Assembly: GCF_030272615.1 (NCBI RefSeq)
Contig: NC_081407.1
Span: forward strand, 142,416,897 to 142,480,896
DNA length: 64,000 nt
DNA from: Cryptomeria japonica
Lineage: Eukaryota > Streptophyta > Pinopsida > Cupressales > Cupressaceae
Direction: 5' to 3'
The notes beneath the pieces were generated by a model, which was not told the origin of the DNA, made no database searches, and saw only the letters and a program-made list of their open reading frames with translations. Positions 60,523 to 64,000 of the stretch are shown here, piece after piece (positions within the stretch are counted from its first letter, which is position 1; the number at the start of each line of letters is the position of its first letter). Position numbers and translations under genes: made by a program.

Positions 60523-62505
60523 GATAACTGACAAGATTGATTTGCTTGACTGCAGGAGTATTTGTCGATGTTGGAGTCACGGGAGAGATTCCCATCGACT
60601 CAGAGGTTGCAACCAGAGTTGTCTATCCAGGACATGATTTCCGTTGAGGAGATGGGCCTCACACATATGCTCTATGTGCCCGAGTTTCGGGCAAACATGG
60701 GGTTGCTGACTGCGTTGGCCGAGAGATGGCACTCAGAGACATGCACGTTTCACCTGCCGATGGGTGAGATGACAGTGACACTGGAGGATGTATAAAGGAT
60801 ATTACATGTTCCCATTGATGGAGAGTTGATCCCCTACGACCGTGACGGTGACAGGGAGGCCTTGAGACGGGTCTTTCAGGATCCTGAGTTGGAGATGCGA
60901 GCAGGCCATGTAGCCTGGGACACCATGACTGCCACAGGATTAGCATTGCCGGCAGTTGTTGGGGGAGTTATCAGTGGATACTTGTGTCCAGACAGGGCCA
61001 CACGAGGATTGGCAGTGGGCTGGGGAGGGGCCTTGGAGACGCTGATGGCAGAGCACACGAGGTATGCATGGGGGCCATGTGTCCTAGCACATTTGTATTA
61101 TGAGCTGCATCAGTTTGTATACCATGGATCAGTGGGGTTGGGCTGCGGTGTGACGCTCTTGCAGGTGTGGGCCTATGAGCACCTTCCTATCACACGGCCT
61201 ATTCATTTCAGAGGCAGAGGACAGGGATAGAGTTTTGTGCACCTATATGCGATGATTACATCCCAGCCTCGGATTGGGAGATTGGAGCACTGGAGGAGAG
61301 TCATTGATGACATTGACATGGTGATCTGGAGGCCGTACCTGGGGTGCGAGGAGTGGGGGGACGATGCACTGGAGCTGCCCTACACCTTCCGGAGCAGGTA
61401 CCTGATTGGGCGGACGCCCTATATACTAGAGAGACAGCTGGTGGATAGGGTATGCAGGCAGTATGGCAGGATTCAGAGGATGCCCCGAGGCTTGGGCATG
61501 TATGCCCGTACGGTCAGAGATCAGGTGCAGTTCGGCCCACTGCTATCATATGATCAGGCTGTGATGCAACTAGCGGAGATGATGCCGATGCCATGGGACA
61601 TGTGGCCAGAGGTAGATGATGCAGGGATGGACGCAGAGTACTCTGCGTACTGGGCAGAGCATCCATTTCCTAGGTTGACAGATCCAGCAGAGCCAGTGGA
61701 TGGAGAGGGTGGAGGAGAGGATGATGAGGGAGGAGGGGATGGAGGTAGGGGCCGACGGAGGCGGAGGGGAGTGGTGGGAGAGAGACGGGTAGCACCTCAG
61801 AGGGAGGGAGGTCAGGAGAGAGCAGCTCCAGTGGTGAGAGGACGGGGTGGACTGCCCCTACAGGTGCCAGCAGCACAGGGTCCCAGAGAGGGACAGAGAC
61901 AGGTGCAGCCAGAGGGACAGAGACAGGTACAGCCACAGGTACCTATACAGGCACAGGGACAGGTGCAGGCAGAGGCACAGGGACAGGCACCTGTAGAGGA
62001 GGAGCCACAGGCAGGGACGGAGAGCGGAGACTCCGAGGAGGATGAGGTGCTTAGGCTACGGGAGATCTGCCAGGGCCAGGCAGATGAGATTGAGGATTTG
62101 GTTCGAGAGAGGAACCACCTCAGGACCAGGGTCCGAGATACAGAGCGGGAGAGGGATCAGGCCATCCAGAGATATACCGAGGCCGAGACAGCTTTGAGGG
62201 CAGGGAGGCGGGCAGCAGAGGATGCAGGGGCAGGCTACGCATATGTTTTGCGAGCCGGAGAGGAGATCGCCTACTGGAGGGATCTATATTATGCAGCCGT
62301 GCCAGCAGAGCAGCGGGCTAGGAGCTTCCAGAGATCGTCGCGCACAGCGACGGCTACGGGAGGGAGCCGCAGGAGACAGGCATCCAGCGGTGGGGTTATG
62401 GGGCCTCCACCACCACCAGAGGGACAGGGGGATCCTGGGGCGGGTCCATCTATAGCTCAGAATCCGTCGAGGCGAGGCGGCTCCGAGGGAGGGAGTTCCT
62501 CATAG

Positions 62506-64000
62506 CTATAGTGGGCTCCCATTGTATCAGTAGATGTATCATTGTTGTATTGTAGACACCTGCGGGTGATTCTTTTGTAGCCATATGATTCTTTTGACAT
62601 CATTGTATTATGACACATTTGATTATATATATGAGATGATTCATCTTTTGCGGCAGCTATATGCATATGTACCTTATGTGATGAGATGTTCTTATGTGAT
62701 GCATGTTTTATGATATGGATGCTTATATGATGCAATGCCATATATTTTTGTTCTTTGATGTTGTATATGTGATGCATGATGCAAATGAATATGATAATGC
62801 AAATGTAAATTGTTGTGATGCAATTGTAATATCTATATGTATGTATGAAATGCTTATATGTGGTGATGCAGGTGCAACTATATGAAATGCAAATGTTTTT
62901 GGTGTGTCATTATACTCAGTCATGTGATAGCGGGCTACGCGGACTCGAGAAGGACAATGGAAGTCAATCAAGAAAGGGGGATGGAAGACAGAAGATATGA
63001 ACGTGAAAGAGCTTCTTGTGCGTTATCATCATTGAGCTTTATTATGGCAGAATAGGTTATGACAATCGAGGCATATGTTCGGCCCAGAAAGTCATTGTAC
63101 CTGTTTGCATGGAGATAAGTCAGTCACAAACAAGGAATGCCCCAGTTCATACTAGACTCACAGTGTCCTCATATCCTTGGACAAGTCATAGCATTACTAA
63201 AAGACAATCCACAGACAGCAAATGCAAGTAGGTGACGATACCCCATCCTCGCCTTTCTAGTCAAAGACATCCTGGAGATAGAATCTCTAGTCAAAGACAT
63301 CGCGGAAAAGCTAAAAGACATGTCACCAAAAAGATAAAACCAAAAGAAAACCAAGACTCGACACCAACATCCACTGTAGTCCTCAAGTTTAGTGTCTCTT
63401 GTCACTTGTTTAAGTCAAATTTTGATTGTGGTCACAATGTTCACCTTCACAAAAAGGACAGATAGCACTGAACCATATGTTGTCTGAGTCTGTTGAAAGA
63501 TTTGATTTTGTTGAAGCCCATTGTTGCTGCTGTGTCTCATCTGAAACTGACTGATTCCATGAAACTGATACTTTATTGTGGAGAAGACGAAACCTTATTG
63601 CGGATTTGCGATGCAAATATTGCTTTATTGCGGATTGCGCGCGGGTAGACTCGAAGGAAACTAGAAGAAACTGTACTCCTCGAAACATATGATGTTCTCA
63701 GTTCCACACCCATTACTAGACGTAGGAATTGGCCATAGTCACAGATAGGATCTGATTTATTATGGATTGAAAGGGAGTGAAAAGGGAGGGTTTATTATGA
63801 ATGGCTAACCAATCTTGGGTAGATCCATAACAAGCCATGATGGGAATGGGTATGTTTATTGTGAGTGAATTGGTCGTGAGTGTGTGCGAAGTGAAAAGAT
63901 GAAAGAGAATCCTGAAAGAGGGAGGAGCAAAGTCTCTACGCATGGCGCTGGTGACCCAGTTTTCACCATGGTACTTGCCCAGGGCGCCACCGAAGTGGTT
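62506..64000. other. Spacer of element B between PMD gene and pol
   Basis: No coding region recognised. TATATGATGCAATGC-like words recur at 62640-62890. CTAGTCAAAGACATC is repeated at 63258 and 63291. The final 60 bp resemble 5660-5720 of element A. Confidence 0.55.

Larger units (their letters stand above)
59670..62505 (+). pseudogene. Antisense plant mobile domain (PMD) gene of element B
   Basis: Exon 1 59670-59735 (22 codons from ATG; donor CCG|GTAAGT), intron 59736-60555 (ends TGACTGCAG), exon 2 60556-62505 ending at TAG; about 671 codons. Residues 40-250 form the PMD: MGLLTALAERWHSETCTFHL, GGVISGYLCPDRATRGLAVG and LEHWRRVIDDIDMVIWRPYL. A Gly/Arg/Glu-rich stretch follows, then Gln-Pro repeats (61860-62010) and a coiled coil (62040-62215; LRLREICQGQADEIEDLVRE). 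Only two premature stops (TAA 60793, TAG 61228) interrupt it. PMD proteins are nuclear factors tied to silencing; in transposons their role is unsettled. The long open C-terminus suggests recent coding constraint. Confidence 0.85.
58549..64000 (-). mobile_element. Ty3/gypsy Tat/Ogre-like element B, 3' part
   Basis: 3' LTR (59323-58549), polypurine tract (59338-59324) and an antisense PMD gene (59670-62505). The sequence near 63950 matches the pol-adjacent spacer of element A, so pol should start just beyond the window. Inserted into copia D at 58549. Confidence 0.85.

Noticed and set aside
61670-61936. Pro/Leu/Val-rich minus-strand frame
   Set aside because: Complement of the Gln/Gly-rich PMD C-terminus; low complexity only.
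1-64000. Ordinary host gene
   Set aside because: Every recognisable coding stretch belongs to a transposon or is a short captured fragment; no multi-exon host gene could be supported.

Overview
The window looks like intergenic DNA from a large, repeat-rich land-plant genome. I see no ordinary host gene. It holds plant-type Ty1/copia and Ty3/gypsy Tat/Ogre-like retrotransposons, a CACTA DNA transposon, a tRNA-derived SINE, plant mobile domain (PMD) genes and a pentatricopeptide (PPR) fragment. A conifer or another plant with a giant genome would fit, but the species cannot be read from the sequence.

Region 1 to 47542 is one nested set. The outer host is a minus-strand Tat/Ogre-like gypsy element (A). 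Its 3' LTR lies left of the window. Then come a plus-strand (antisense) PMD gene (1-4354), the minus-strand pol (11034-5772), gag (43029-40829), a long leader, a primer-binding site (46109-46126) and the 5' LTR (46131-47542). A copia element (11035-40828, 5-bp target duplication ACTTC) sits in it just upstream of the protease. That copia is split by a 22.4-kb CACTA transposon (13980-36339, 3-bp target duplication TAT). The CACTA carries a minus-strand tnp2 transposase gene, a second minus-strand gene joining SET-domain exons to TNPA-like exons, a PPR gene fragment, and older LTR-element debris.

Region 47543 to 55349 is a patchwork: an array of short palindromic repeats, simple repeats, a gag-sized unknown ORF cut by a gypsy-type LTR, a solo LTR with perfect target duplication inside that LTR, a minus-strand gypsy gag with its primer-binding site, and LTR fragments.

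Region 55350 to 58548 is the 3' part of a minus-strand copia element (D) with a SINE at its polypurine tract. It is cut at 58549 by a second Tat/Ogre-like element (B), whose 3' LTR (58549-59323) and antisense PMD gene (59670-62505) are present and whose pol lies beyond 64000.

The most interesting structure concerns elements A and B. Both carry an antisense PMD gene with the same two-exon layout: a tiny first exon, a phase-0 intron at the same place, then a long second exon. The introns are filled with element-specific repeated motifs. In B the intron ends in an array of seven small hairpins that share the loop core TGTGATGAACA (one copy TGTGATAAACA), while their stems differ and change in compensating pairs. 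That points to a selected RNA or cruciform structure. All coding regions seen carry stops or frameshifts, so these are decayed copies. Every premature stop I placed in the copia polyprotein is explained by a Gln codon turning into a stop.
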